Below are positions 49,741 to 62,075 of a stretch of 64,000 nucleotides of DNA, in pieces. This DNA comes from Mantamonas sphyraenae. Taxonomy: Eukaryota; CRuMs; Mantamonadidae. Every line of letters begins with the position of its first letter. Position 1 is the first letter of the stretch. Where the stretch lies: NCBI GenBank assembly GCA_026936335.1, contig JAPMXV010000019.1, positions 124,001 to 188,000 of the forward strand, given 5' to 3'. The notes beneath the pieces were generated by a model. It saw only the letters and a program-made list of their open reading frames with translations, was not told where the DNA came from and did no database searches. The translations under genes and the position numbers were made by a program.

Positions 49741-50684
49741 ATGGAAATCACCTTTGGAGACGAAGACGCAGTGGGTCCGGAACCCAGTGTGCAAGCACAG
49801 GGCCAGCAAGCGGCACGTGTGGCCGGCAGTGCGGGACTGAACAAGTCGTCGAGCTCGTCGAGCGATCTGTCGAGCAAGGCCGGCGGCGACGGGAGTTCCA
49901 ACGCCGGGTCGGCGGCAGGCATGGAAGGGTGCACTGAAACAGCGTGGGTGGGTGCCATGGACGAGTACGAGACGTATGCGGCTTTGGCAGCCATGGAATG
50001 TGGACAGGAAGCGAGCGGGAAGGGCGGTTCTGCAGGAAAGGGTGGGTCGGCGGCGGCAGAGGGCGAAGCGCTGGCTGCGGACGTGGCGTTGTTGGAAGCA
50101 CGCACGTCGCTTGCAGGGAGTAGCGAGGCAGAAGCGAGTGCGTGGCAGGTGGAAGAGTGGGAGAAGGCATTGATGGCCGAGGTGATGGCGGAGCGAGAGG
50201 CGTGGGAGAAGGAGCAAGGGAGCAGGCCTGCACAAGGCGAGCAGCTGGGCGAGCTGCACGCGGCGGCGGCGGCCAAGGTGGACCATGGGGCCGGATCGTT
50301 TGACTGGCATTCCCAGTTCCAGCAGATCCTGGACCAGCCGGCTCTGAGTGCGGACGAAATCCGGATGCGGGAGAAGCAGGTGGCGGCGTTGAGGGGCGAC
50401 TTTGTGAATGCAGCGCAACGCGCCGTGCAGCAGGTGGTCGCCATGTGGTATGCAGACAAGAGCAGCGACGACAACGACGCAAATGCACCCGTGGCCCTGG
50501 TGCTCCCAGACGGAAGCGTGAGCAAGGATACATTTGTGGGCGGCAACATGCTGCTGCGTGTGGTGGGCAACGACGCAAACGCGATGGTGAGTGATTTGGA
50601 AATTTGGTGTGGCCCCCCCCCCACCCCCTTTGCCTTTTTGCTTGGCCGTTTCTCACTGACACATGCGATGGACCACGTATGGAT

Positions 50685-50718
<34 letters not shown>

Positions 50719-53700
50719 TTGGATGATGGATGGAACGACAGAAACTGGCTGGACAGGAGCTGCGTGCGCAGCAGGCGTGGCTGAACGCACGTGTAGGCTC
50801 GTTGAACTTTCCGCTGCAGGCGGTGTTGACGTACGCCGGCGTGCGAGTGCTGGTGAGCTCCATCGCACCGCTGGACGTGGCCAGCAGCACGTTGGCATAC
50901 GGCAGCGATGGCAAGCGAGTGCTGAGTGGCACGTCAGAGAGCAACAGCGGCAGCAGCGATTCTGAGACGGCAGCAGCCATCGGCGGAGCAAGCCTGGTGG
51001 GCCTGCAAATGGACAAGATGGGCCGCAAGCTGAACTTGGAGGCACACACAGTGGCCAACACAGGCGTGCGTGTGGCCACGGCTGCAGGTGTTCAGGGCCA
51101 TGTGGATGCGCAGGACGGACGTGTGACGGTGCTGAACACGGCAGCGTCCATGCCCAGCGCAGTGCCTCGCTTCAACAGTCCCGTGGCCCACGCTGTGCAG
51201 CGTTTGCGGCCCGAGTTTGTGTCGACGCACCACAGCGTGTTGAACAGCGACGCCCTGAGCGGGTGGGCAGGCGATGACGAGGCGGCGGAGGCCTCGAATG
51301 TGGCGGTGGCGGCAGCTACGCAGGAACTGGCCACGTCAACCATCCCGAAACTGGCGGCTGCGTTGGACAGTGTGTACGGAGGGGAAGGGAGCACGCCGGT
51401 GGCGTTGAACACGCGTGAGATGGACGCGGAACGTGCGGCTGCACGTGCACAGCCGTCGAGCAAGAAGGCATCCATCAGCGTGCACAAGCCAGTCAAGGCA
51501 TCGACGCTGGGCAAGCGCAAAGAGGGCGACACGCGTCTGCCCGTGGTGCAACAAAGCCAGGAGGAGGCTGCAGAGGCGTCGAAAGACGAGGCGTGGACGG
51601 ACGCCAGCTCGGTGCCGCTTTCGCTTACAGCACACGAGCACGGCGTCAACCTGCGCTACTTGGGCCTGGTACGTGCTCACGTGACCACTCCGTGGCTGCG
51701 TGCACTCATCCTGCTGGAGATGAGCGCACGTGCCATCAAGCAAGGCCTGTGGACAGCGCTCCGTTCCCAGGCAGCAGCATCCAACAGCTTTGTGCTTGCC
51801 GACCAGCAGGCACTCGTGGCACATACTCTGAATCAGGTTTGGGCCAACACAGGCGGGTTCTGGTCGGCGTTGCAGACATCGTCCAGCGGCAGCAGCGGCG
51901 TGCTGCCGCCGTTGAAGCAACTGCTGCTGCGAAGCTTTGACAGCAGCGCGCTGGCACAGGCGGAATGGGAGGCAGAGGTGGATGTGCGTACGCTGATGAG
52001 CGAGGCTGACAACGAGACGTGGCCGCTGAAGGAACAGCTGCTGCAGCGCGTGAGCGAGCTGGCAGGCTTCAGCGTGCGTGGCGATTTGGCGTCGTCCCTT
52101 GGCCAGGTGGGCTGGTTGGAAGATGTGGCAGAGGGCGACGACACACTTGCGGTGACGGGTGATGACGTGACACTGCTGGTGGTGAACAAGGAGGTGCGTG
52201 TGGTGTCACGCTCGCAGGCCCTGCTGGCAAGCGATCGGTACGCAGAGGCGATTGAGTTGCTGGAAGCGGAGCTTGCGGCACGGCAGGCGGCACGCGGCGG
52301 CGACGAGGATCGCTCGATGCTGTTTGTGATGACGAGTCTTGCGCAGGCACATGCACACGAGGGCCACGTGGAAAAGGCGGCGTCGCTGTATGGCAAGGCC
52401 ATCGCCACGATGACGGCTCAACGCCAGGAGGGCGACAGCCAAACGCTGGCCATTCTCTTTCGCAACCTGGGCTCCATGTACAGCAGTGCACGGGAGACCG
52501 ACGCGGCACTGCGTACGTATCGCGAAGGGCTGGAGGTGTTGCAGGTCGTCAAAGGAGGCGACAGCAGCGGGAGCAGCGGCGGCAGCGGCGGCAGCGGCGA
52601 CAACGACGCATTTGCAGCACAGGATCCCACACAGGTGTCGATTGTGGCGTTGCAGTTGCTTTCGCTGATGGGTTCCGTGTATGCAGCTCGCAAGGACTAT
52701 GCACGTGCAGAGAGCACATTTGGCGATGCGTTGGCAGCCATGCGCACGCGTGCCAAGGCCCTGCTGGACAACCCACAGGCGTTGAACAAGCCGGCACGGC
52801 AGTCGACGCTGACGGCGATCGGGTCGTGCTATCTTGAGTTTGCATCGATGCTGCTGCAGAAGCGAGACCTGGAGATGGCACAGCACATGTACGAGCGTGC
52901 CATGGATGTGTTGCGCCTGTCAGTGGGCACACGATCCATCACGTACGCTGCTGCACTGAACGAGTACGGCCTGCTGTTGTTTGCACGCCGTCGTGTGATG
53001 CCCGCTGTGGCGACCATCCGCGACGCGCTGAGCACGGTGTTGGACGTCAGTGGCGAAACCAACCTGCAGGCAGCGGCGTCGATGGAGAATCTGGCCACTG
53101 TGCTGATGGCACTGATGCAGATGGAGGAGGCGGAACAGCTGCTGCTGCGTTCGCTGGCCATCAAGGAGGCGCTGTTTGGCGACCACGATCGCACCATCGA
53201 CGCACATCTGTTCCTGGCACAGGTATACACGGAACAGGGGCTTACAGGCCGTGCGGTGCAGCATCTGGAGATTGCCGATGCTGTGTATGCGCGGTTGTAC
53301 GGAGACAGCACGCGCCTGATCCAGGCCAAGCTGTTTACACAAAAGGCAACCACGGCTGCCGCACAGCGCAACTTTGACGAAGCGTTGAGCAACATGGTGA
53401 TGGCTGTGGAGGTACGTGACACACTGCTGCCACAGTATGCCAGCGAAAAGTTGGATGGTCTGCTGCTGTTGGCCCAATACGGCCAGTTCATGGGCGACCT
53501 GTCCGTGACGCTGGCGTACGTGCATCGCGCCCTGGAAGTGGTCAAACACAACCTGAATCTGCCGGGCAAGTATTACACGTCTGTGTTGGACAACCTGTCG
53601 CGTCTGTACTACGCCACGGGCGACTCGCAGGGCAAGACCGGTCTGCTGGACGGCGAAGTCATGTACTGGCGAGCGGTGTTGGCCAAGAGCAAACAGGCGT

Positions 53701-54918
53701 GGCAGCGTGCGGCACAGGGAGTGCAGGTGAGCAGCAGCGAAACGCAGACGGAGGACGATGACGACGCAGCGGCGGCCGAGGCGTTTGCAGAGGCCAACGA
53801 CGTGCCCGTGCTGACGGACAAGCAGGACGTGGTCAAGGCGCTGCAAATGATGGTGCACGTGCTGGACACCCAGTTCCTGGAGAGCGGAGCCAACGACATG
53901 GCGCAGCTGCTGAGCATTCTGCGACGTGTACAAGCAGATCCGAGAGCTGGATGAGATGCAGTTTGAGGCGGAGGCAAAGACGCAGCTGCTGCGCAAGCGT
54001 GTGTCGTACGCACGCACGATGAAGCAGGCAGGCAGGCTGGAGGAGGCGTTGGTGCCGCTGGACGAGACGGTGAGCGAGTATTGCACACGCGAAGCGTTTC
54101 TGGAGCAGGGGGAGGTGCACGCAGGGCTGCTGCAGGACACTCTGGACCTGTGGAGCACCATCCACTATGCGCAAGCGGGCGAGGACACAGTGACCAAGAT
54201 GAAGGCTGTGCAGCAGGAGCTTGTGTTGCGTCGCGAAATGCTGCGCATGGAACCGCTGACGGATGAGCAGCTGGAGTCGTTGGAGAGCACAGATACGTCG
54301 TTGCATCTGGAAGGATGCGATGGGTATTATGCCAAGTGTCTGGTGAACATGGCCGCGATGTACGAGGAGAACGGGTCCGCGGACAAGTGTCTGCGCATGG
54401 GCGAATTGTCGCTGGAGTGCTATCAGCTGCCGCATGTGCGCGAGACCACACCCATCCAGTGGCTGGTCACTGCATTTGTCAACCACGCGGGCTTCCTGGC
54501 CGACCATGGTGACGCGAACGGGGCGTGGCCCGTGATCAAAAAGGGCATGGAGTATGCACGCTCGCTGTCGTCGCAGCATCCGTCGCGTCAGTCGTGCGAG
54601 GAGCTGTTTCGCACGGTGCGTGCGTCGCAGACGGTGGAGGCTGTGGAGGAGGAGGAGGGCGTGGAGGAGGTGTACGGTTACGGAGAGGCCGGCATGGGTG
54701 GAGGCAATCCGTTCAGTGGGATGGGAGGCGTGCAGATGATGGGTGGGTTGGGTGGCACACAGGCCATCTCGCTGGAGCAGCTGGGAGCACAAATGTTCCC
54801 GCAGCAGCTGGAGATGATGCACTCGTTTGGGCTCACCGACGATGCCAACAACGTCAAGATGCTGCTGATGTGCAACGGAGACGTTGAAGTTGCAGTGCAG
54901 ATGATGTTTGGAGGGTGA
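49741..54918 (+). CDS. CLU-like protein with TPR repeats and C-terminal UBA domain, one frame break
   Basis: Exons 49741-50586 and 50742-54918 encode about 1,670 residues. The CLU domain begins SFDWHSQFQQIL and DEIRMREKQVAALRGDFVNA, then LPDGSVSKDTFVGGN. The second CLU element HEHGVNLRYLGLVRAHVTTP and LRALILLEMSARAIKQGLW resembles HGINxRYLGxV in clustered-mitochondria proteins. A TPR array follows (residues about 750-1370: LLEAELAARQAARGG, SLAQAHAHEGHVEKAASLY, ALNEYGLLLFARRRVMPAVA). The C-terminus is a UBA-type domain (QLEMMHSFGLTDDANNVKML, then GDVEVAVQMMFGG). CLU proteins affect mitochondrial distribution and bind mRNA; the UBA end is not usual for CLU. At about 53,930 the TPR region leaves its frame and continues in the +1 frame (YKQIRELDEMQFEAEAKTQ). 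No repeat lies there. Start choice is tentative. Confidence 0.75.
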
Positions 54919-54989
54919 GTGAGTTTTGGAAATGGGATGAATGAATGAATGCCACGGCCAAGCCAAAGCAATTCCAAACCTCACACAGA

Positions 54990-56854
54990 ATGGCGCGACG
55001 TTCGAGGGCTTCCAACGTCGACGAGACGCTGTTTACGAGCAGCACGCCGTACGGGTCGCAGCAGGAAAACAATTATGCAATGTTGTCCATGAGCGACTTG
55101 TCGAGGATCCGCACGGAGCTGGAGGACATTGACGGAACGGCGGAGCAGAAGCGAGCGGAACAAAAGCGTGCCGAGAACATCGAACGATCACGCAGGCGAG
55201 TACAGGACTGGAACAACACGATCAAGGCACAGCGCAAGAAGAAGGAGCAGCAGCTGATGGACAAGCGACGCAGGGAGGAAGAGCAGCGGGTGGAGCAGGA
55301 CAAGCGAGAAGCGGCCGTGCAGGCCAAATTGCGCGAGGAGCAAATCGAACGAGGTGAGTGGATGTGTGAGGGCACACAAGAGACATGTGGTAGGAACACA
55401 CGCACAGTATCCAGGGCTTGATGGGTGGCTTGGGCCATGGGGCAGGACGTGTGTGTGCGCAGGGGGACGGAGAGACAAAGATGGAGTGGAGACGACGCAA
55501 CGGTCGGCTTTGACTCACACGTTTGGCCGGCCACACACGTGCATAACCGCACAGCACACAAGATCCTGTACGAGCAGAACGACCAGGTGAAGAAGCTGCA
55601 CAGCACATTGCTGATGGCAGATGTGATGAAGGTATGGGTGTGGAGCAGTGGACGTGTTTGGGTGCCCAGGGCGAAAAGCTGACGCCAGCGAACGAACGTA
55701 CAGGAACGGGAAGCGCAAATCGAGCTGAAGAAGCGTCGTGCAGAGTACGAGAAGGAGCGGGACCTGGCCATGCATCGACGAGAAATGCAGATGATGGAGG
55801 ACATGGACGAAGCAGACCAGCAGCGTGTGGCACAGCTGCGCAAGAAGGGTGAGTGTGGATTTTGGCAAGGGGGGAGCGAAGGAAGCAGCAGCAGCAACTG
55901 ACACAGGTGTGCTTTGTGTGATGACACGTGACACGCTGGCTGGCTCAACCAACAGAACTGGAGGTGGCCAAGTTTATCCGGGATCAACGTGAGGAATACC
56001 ACCAGATGAAGCAGCGGGAGGAGGAAAAGAACAAGAAGGAGGGCCAGCGCATCCTTCAGTCAGTGTACGAGTACCGTGCGGAGGTGGAGGAAGCGGAGAA
56101 GAAGCGTCGGCAGGTGGCAAAGGAGGCAGCCCATGCGACGTTCCAGGCCAACGAGTTGCTGAAGCAGATCAAGGCAAAGGAGGCGATGCTGGAGGAGGAG
56201 GAGGATCGGAAGATCGAAGAGTTTGCACGCAAGAAGGAGGAGCAGCTGGCGGAACGCAAACGGATGGAGGATCGCAAGTTTGCACAGAAGCAGGCGACAC
56301 GGCAACGGATCATCGACGAGCAGGTGGAGGCGCTGCGCAACATCCGGGACACGGAGAACGCACGTTTGGAGCGGCAAGTGCAGGAGCGCGAGCAGAAGCT
56401 GGAAGACGAGGAGAAGCGGCGCCGAGAGAGGATGCGCAAGATGCAGGAGGACATTGCATACTCGCGGGCACAGGCGGAACGCAAGCGACAGGAGGCCATC
56501 CGGCACCAGAAGCGTGTGGAGAAGGAGTACCAGAAGCAGTACCGGGAACGGCAGTACCGCCTGGAGCGGGAAGAAGAGGCGGAGCGACAGTCGGCTCTGC
56601 TCAAGGCCAGGCAGACGCAGGCGTATCTGCGCAAGCAGGTGCGTGACAGGAAGGAGGCGGAGCGTCAGGAGCGCATTGCCGAAGCCAAGGAGGCCAAGCG
56701 TCTGGCACGCGAGGAGGCTCGCAAGCAGCGTATCTTTGACGAGTATGTGCAGGAGCAGATGAAGGAATACTCGCTGCAGGGAAAGACCGTGGTGCCCACG
56801 CTCAAGAACGTCGTCAACAAGAAGCAGGGTCTGGCAAGCGACGGCTGGAAGTAG
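54990..56854 (+). CDS. CFAP210 (CCDC173)-like ciliary coiled-coil protein with TPH region
   Basis: Four exons (54990-55353, 55555-55631, 55704-55848, 55956-56854) splice in frame to 494 residues, nearly all charged coiled coil. MLSMSDLSRIRTELEDI near the start, then KILYEQNDQVKKLHSTLLMA and DVMKEREAQIELKKRRAEYE correspond to the CFAP210/CCDC173 pattern of a YxQxDxVKxLHxxLLLxEVLKERExQLExKK block. The rest is EKKRR/EEKRR coil as in the TPH (trichohyalin-plectin homology) family. CFAP210 is a microtubule inner protein in axonemal doublets. Other TPH relatives (CFAP45, CFAP53) are possible. The CLU-like gene ends 71 bp upstream on the same strand. An in-frame ATG at 54945 could add 15 residues. 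Confidence 0.68.
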
Positions 56855-57040
56855 GCGACGAGGGGCACAATGCATGGAGCGCAATTGACTGTTGTTCTTC
56901 ACATTCACACAGCACAACATCGTTTTTTTTCATTTGGATGTGGGTTGCCTTTGGATTGGATTGGATTTGGATTGGATAAGGGGTGTGTGATTTGGGTCGT
57001 CCGTGGCTCACAGGAGCGCCAGTAGGCGTAGCCGTCGTGG

Positions 57041-58454
57041 TCAGTATCGGCGGGCCTTGATCTTGCTGCGGATGGTGTCGATGAGCACATCGTCCAGCCA
57101 TTCGTACATGCTCTTGTCGTAGAGTTCGACTTCGTGGAGGCCCATGGAGCCGCTGAAGCCTGCGTCGAGAGAGACGTCGGGGTTTTCCTTGCCGTAGATC
57201 TCGACAAACCTGTCTGCGCAAGCCTTCTCCACGACCTGCAGCAGGTCGTTGTCCGGCAGGGGGTCATGCAGCCCCAATTGAATGATGCGCTCGTACACGC
57301 TGTGTGTGATATCTGCGCGCGCAGGTATGCAAGGCGGGGAGGGGGCCGACGCGCGGAAGCGGGGGGGGAGAGGGCGTGTGAGTGAGAGTGAACAACAAAC
57401 GCGCCACAATATCCGCTCGCCACCAGGGGATGAGCAAGGAGGAATGAGCGCAGATGGAGGGCAGGGCGTGAGGAGGTGTATGTGGGTGTGCGGGTGAGGT
57501 GTTTGCGTGTGTGGCAACGCACCATCATAAGTGAGCGAGGGCTCCTTTACGCCAAGGACGGCCATCTCAAACCGCTGAAGCTGGGCCAGAAATCCGGCGT
57601 TTGGGTGTGCAACGAGGCGTCGGGAGCGGACCATGTGGTAGGCGTCGTGCAGAGACATCTTGGTCTTCCAGATGAGGTAGGCCAGGACAACGGTGGTGCT
57701 GCGGGAGACGCCCGCACGGCAGTGGACGAGCACGGTTCCGTCTTGATCGAGACCGTCGTCTGAAGGGGCACAAAACGCATCGGTTCGCAGGGCACGTACG
57801 CAGGAGCAGAGGGAGAGACACACACACAGATGGGCAAACAAGGAAGAAGGGTGAGTACAGGGCAGGGTGGGAGGGTGGAGGGGACGGGATGGGGTGTGTG
57901 TGGACGTGTGTGGAGGCGCGCAGGAAAGGGGCTGAGGAGGTGCGCGGTTTTTCGCAATCTCTGTGGGGTGCGCGCGCAACACACACGTCTGCCTGGTGCG
58001 CAAGAACACATACCGATGAATGCAAAGGCGTCTTCAAACACATGGTCAATGGACGAGCGCGTGTTGTCCTTGACCTTGATGTGCTTGTACTCCATGGCCT
58101 CACGCACGTCGGCTTCGATGTGATGGCGCGTGAGGTTGAGCACGTGCGTGAACCTGTGGGCCACCGCACAGTGCACACGGGTCAGTTGACGCGTCCACAC
58201 ACAGAACCAAAGGGTGTAGGACAGCCCCGTGCCACCTACCCTTCCTTTTGCAGAAGCTTCAGGTCATTGGCAATGCCGATGTTGCCCAAAAACAGGTTGG
58301 GCAGCACCTCTGAAGCCCCCGGCAGGTTTTGAAACTCCTTCGGGTTGCGGCGGTTGAACGAGTGCATTTCTTCCCACGTTGCGCCCACCACGCGATAATC
58401 CTCCTCTTCCGGCTCCTCCACCTCAACGGTGTCCTTCAGATCGGAACTCGACAT
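57041..58454 (-). CDS. Dual-specificity protein phosphatase
   Basis: Four exons (58454-58240, 58153-58014, 57759-57523, 57312-57041) splice in frame to 287 residues. The catalytic loop is VLVHCRAGVSRSTTVVLAYL (HCxxGxxR; Cys nucleophile and Arg). Upstream, EVLPNLFLGNIGIANDLKLL, FTHVLNLTRHHIEA and HIKVKDNTRSSIDHVFEDAF are the DSP fold, with the general-acid Asp in KDNT. MSLHDAYHMVRSRRLVAHPN follows, as in MAP-kinase phosphatases. An 85-residue C-terminal extension (DITHSVYERIIQLGLHDPLP, then ELYDKSMYEWLDDVLIDTI) has no family I know. It probably dephosphorylates Tyr and Ser/Thr on a protein substrate in the cytosol; no MAPK-docking domain is seen. Acidic N-terminus (EVEEPEEEDY). Confidence 0.87.
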
Positions 58455-58554
58455 GTTGGGGGGGTGGGGTTTTTGGTGGGGGTTGGAGCGCAAACAACAC
58501 ACGTCACGTGTATCCACGAGTGCACGTGCAAGCGTATCTGTCATAGTGTGTGGT

Positions 58555-58568
58555 GTTGGGTGTGTGTA

Positions 58569-58600
<32 letters not shown>

Positions 58601-58602
58601 CA
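58555..58602. repeat. (TG)n tract upstream of the stomatin-like gene
   Basis: A TG/TATG-rich run sits in the promoter region between the divergent phosphatase and stomatin-like genes. Confidence 0.8.
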
Positions 58603-58659
58603 GGGGGGTCTGATCAACCTGCGCCGCCGCACACAACAAACCCCGAACCACAGACAGAG

Positions 58660-60322
58660 ATGTTCACGCCGTTGCTGCAGGCCAGCGAAGACGGGACTCT
58701 GGCCACTGTCCTGGTCATCTTGATTCTTCTTGTGGTTGCTGTCGTGCTCTTCTACAACTACGGCTTCTATCGAGTCAAGGAGAAGTACGTCATTGTCATC
58801 GAGCGCCTCGGCAAGTACCACCGCACCCTCCACGCTGGTCTCCGCGTCGTCGTTCCTCTGCTCGACTGGCCAAAGGTACGTGTGAACATCCCTCTCCTCC
58901 GTCCCCTCCCTCACCTTGCCCATCAACCCCCTTCTATCCACAATCGCCGCCGTCCGCCCCGTGGGAGGCTCCGTTCACCTTTGCCAAACTCCATGCCCCG
59001 AGCGCCTCCTCCCTTGTGCTTCGCCTCCACCGGACTCGGGTGTGCCTGTCCAATGTCTATACATCGCCAGCCAGCGTCCACATACACCCTGTCTCTTGGC
59101 ATTCCGATTTCCTCCCATCTCCAGCACCACCTCATGCGCGCTGTGCCCTTTCCTTCCCATCACCGCCGTGCTTCGTGGTGCCAAACTCACACGCAAACTC
59201 CACCCTCGCTGGGCCTTGCCTCGCCTCCCGTCCGCCCGCCACAGACCTACTACGAGCGATTCTACCTCACCTCCAATGACGGCAAGACCTTTCTGCACGA
59301 GGAGCGTGGCAAGACCCGCATCTCCACTCAGAACGAGGTCAGTTCCAGCCGAGTCGCCCGGCACACATTTTCCCCTCTCCGCCGCTCCTTTTCGTCGCCC
59401 CGCTCCTGGCCACCATGCTCACATCCACCGCCATCCACACACACACACACACCGTCGTGCCACCCTCATACGCCTTGTCCATGTGCCCACAGGTGTATGA
59501 TTTCCCCAAGCAGAACGTCATCACGCGCGACAACTCGTCCATCTATCTCGACGCCGTACGTTCTCACCGTCGCACGAGCACCTGCTTCCCCCCTCCTCCA
59601 CGAACCACCGACCCCCCACATACTCACACTCACAACACTCTCTCCATGCATCCGTTCACACACCACAGGTCCTGTCGTACAAGATCATCAACCCGGAACT
59701 CATGATCTACAAGTGCACCAACTTGCCCAACATCCTCAGCCGCCTGCTGCAAGCACAGCTGCGTAACGTGGCCGGTTCCCTCGACATCGACCAGATGATT
59801 GAGGACGCCACCGCCCTGAGCGTGCTCACGGGCCTGTTGGACCAGGAGGCCACCCGCTGGGGTGTCAAGGTGCTGTTTGTCAAGGTGCAGAAGGTCGAGG
59901 CCCCCGGTCTGGAGGAGGTGCTTGCCAAGAAGAAGGACGCCGACCTGCGCAACAAGGAGGTCATCATTGGCGCCAAGGCCAAGAAGCAGACCTCCGTCAT
60001 TGAGGCTGAGGGTCAGCGTGACTCGATGATCAAGAAGGCTGAGGGTGAGGCGCAGAAGGTCATTGCCAGCGCACGCGGTCAGGCCCAGGCCATTGTCAAC
60101 CAAGCCAAGGCCGAGTCTCAGACCGTCCTCAAGGTGGCCAAGTCCATTGTCCGCTCGGGCGAGAACCCTACCCGTTATCTCCTCGCCATCAACTACATCG
60201 CCGCTCTCCAGAGCATCGTCACCTCCTCCAACACCGTCGTCCACTACCTGCCAGGTGCCACTGCCTTTGTCCAGTCTGCACAGTCTCTCGGCGTCAACGT
60301 TGCCTTCCCGTCCAAGCAATGA
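58660..60322 (+). CDS. Stomatin/SPFH-family membrane protein
   Basis: Four exons (58660-58875, 59245-59337, 59493-59555, 59669-60322) splice in frame to 341 residues. An N-terminal membrane segment (LATVLVILILLVVAVVLFYN) leads into the SPFH/Band 7 domain: VKEKYVIVIERLGKYHRTLH, AGLRVVVPLLDWPK, VYDFPKQNVITRDNSSIYLD, AVLSYKIINPELMIYK and LRNVAGSLDIDQMIED. VLAKKKDADLRNKEVIIGAK and EAEGQRDSMIKKAEGEAQKV begin the long helix used for oligomerisation. Stomatins form cholesterol-linked rings that organise membrane domains. A plasma-membrane or organelle location cannot be settled from sequence. Introns 1 and 3 show the usual CACAG acceptors; intron 1 is 369 bases. Codons are strongly C-ending, suggesting high expression. 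Confidence 0.9.
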
Positions 60323-60412
60323 AAAAGGGGATTTCTGCAATCAATCTTTTTCTTCCCCATGTGCGCTCTCTCGTCCTTTTTCCCCCCCCTCTCCCATTTG
60401 CCCGGCTCATCA

Positions 60413-61971
60413 TCATTTCTTGCCATCTTCCTCGTGCTCCACCAGGGCGGCCACCATGGCGTCCAGTTCCTTGCTCAGCTGGTCGATGGCGTCTTCGTAG
60501 TCGCTCAGCAGTCCGTCGTCTTGCATCCGCTGCAGAGCCGCACACGCCTTGTTGATCGATTGGTGTGCCTTCCACAGGGTCTTTGCCTCTCCAAAATCGC
60601 CTCCCTTCTCCTGCGCCTCCTCCACGTACACCTCACGCAGCAGGAACGCGTGCAGGTACCACGGTGCCTCCTTGGTGTCGTCCTGCTCCAGCAGCTGCTC
60701 CACAATCTGCAATGACTCTGTCACCACACCCAATTCAATCAACAACTGCACCGTCTGCAGGCGAAACTCGTAGCTTGGCCCGTCCCAATCGTCTTCGTTC
60801 GTGTCTGCCTCCGGGTCAAACCACACCCCGATGCTTTCCAGCAACACCTCGCGTGCTTCGTCCCACCGCTGCTGCGAGATTCGATAGCTTGCCAGCAGCT
60901 GCTGTGCCTCCACATTGTCCCTGTTCAGCTCCAGCGCCTGGTCCAGCAACGCCCCGCATTCCTCCTCTGCATTCTCCTCGTAGCAGCAGTCCGTCAGGTA
61001 CAGCTCTGCCGCACTGCACAGTGCCACGCTCATCTCTCGTCGCAGCTCTGCCGCCCGTTGGCCGCTTGTCTCGTCGTCCATCTCGCTCTCGCCGTCGTTC
61101 CCGTCCTCGTCTTGCCCGGACTCTTCCAGGTCCTTCAGTTCGGCCTCCATAATCTCGAATCCCTTGGCAAACGCCTCCACCGCGTCCATTCCCTGCAGCA
61201 GCTGTCCCAGGTTCATGTAATGACGAGCATTATGCTCGGGTTCCAGTTCCACACACCGCTCAAACACGTATCGGGAAATGCAGAAAACAACGCCGAGTCA
61301 AGGAGTGCACAACCCATGCTTTGAAGACCTCAAACGCATCCCACACTTTGCCACATGCAGCCCCACCCTCCCTCCATGCAATCACATGCATCATCGCATC
61401 GCCTCCACACTCGCATCAAGGATATCTCAAGCGCCTTTTCTGGCTCACCCAGCTCCAGGTACACTTGGCCGGCTCCTTCCAGAGCCTGCAGGTGGGTAGG
61501 TTCCGTGGACAGTGCCCCTTCGTACAGCACCAATGCGTCTTCCAGCTGGTACATGCCCAACAGGTCGTCTGCCGCGTCCACCATCTCCTGCAACGACTCG
61601 AAGCTCTCTTCCAGATGTTGAACATCCACATCGTCCAGAAACGACAGCGGCCGTGCCTTGAAATCGCTTGCGTCATCCTCACCAAATGCCGCTGCTGCTG
61701 CCGCTGACCGCGTCGGCGTGTGTTTCTTGCTGCGTCGAGAGGACGAGGACGAGGACGACTGGTTCAGGTCCACTTGCTCGTCGTCCTCCTCCTCGTCTGC
61801 AGGGTGGTCCACGTGTGGCGTGTGCACAATGGGCCCTGAAGTGTCTTCCTCGTCCTCGTCCGTTCCCGTGTCGTTGCTGTCCAGCGCATGTGCAACCTTG
61901 CTCCCCGTCGTTTTGAACTCCAGCGTGCGATCTTTTCGTCGTCGTCCGCTCATCGGTTTTTTCCGCTGCAT
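60413..61971 (-). CDS. ACL4: ACL4-like TPR chaperone for ribosomal protein uL4
   Basis: Two exons (61971-61411, 61258-60413) of 561 and 846 bases keep frame and give 468 residues. The first 120 residues are basic then acidic/Ser-rich and disordered. TPR-like helices follow: MVDAADDLLGMYQLEDALVL, GAGQVYLELGEPEKALEISL, CVELEPEHNARHYMNLGQLL, then ECGALLDQALELNRDNVEAQ, QLLASYRISQQRWDEAREVL and LVELG-type turns up to APWYLHAFLL. The pattern (LLxxALxxxPxxxEAxQxLAS, RISQxRxxDA, EAWYLxG) is that of ACL4, which escorts newly made uL4 to the nucleus. The family is annotated mainly from fungi. The splice junction is inferred from phase and fold and the donor GTGTGG is weak. Confidence 0.76.
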
Positions 61972-62075
61972 GCCCAAGCGTGTGCACACCCACATCCATC
62001 AAACCCGTCCACAAACAACAACAACAACAACAACCCTTCCATTGTACAACCCTTTACCCAATGCTGCTCACTTCT

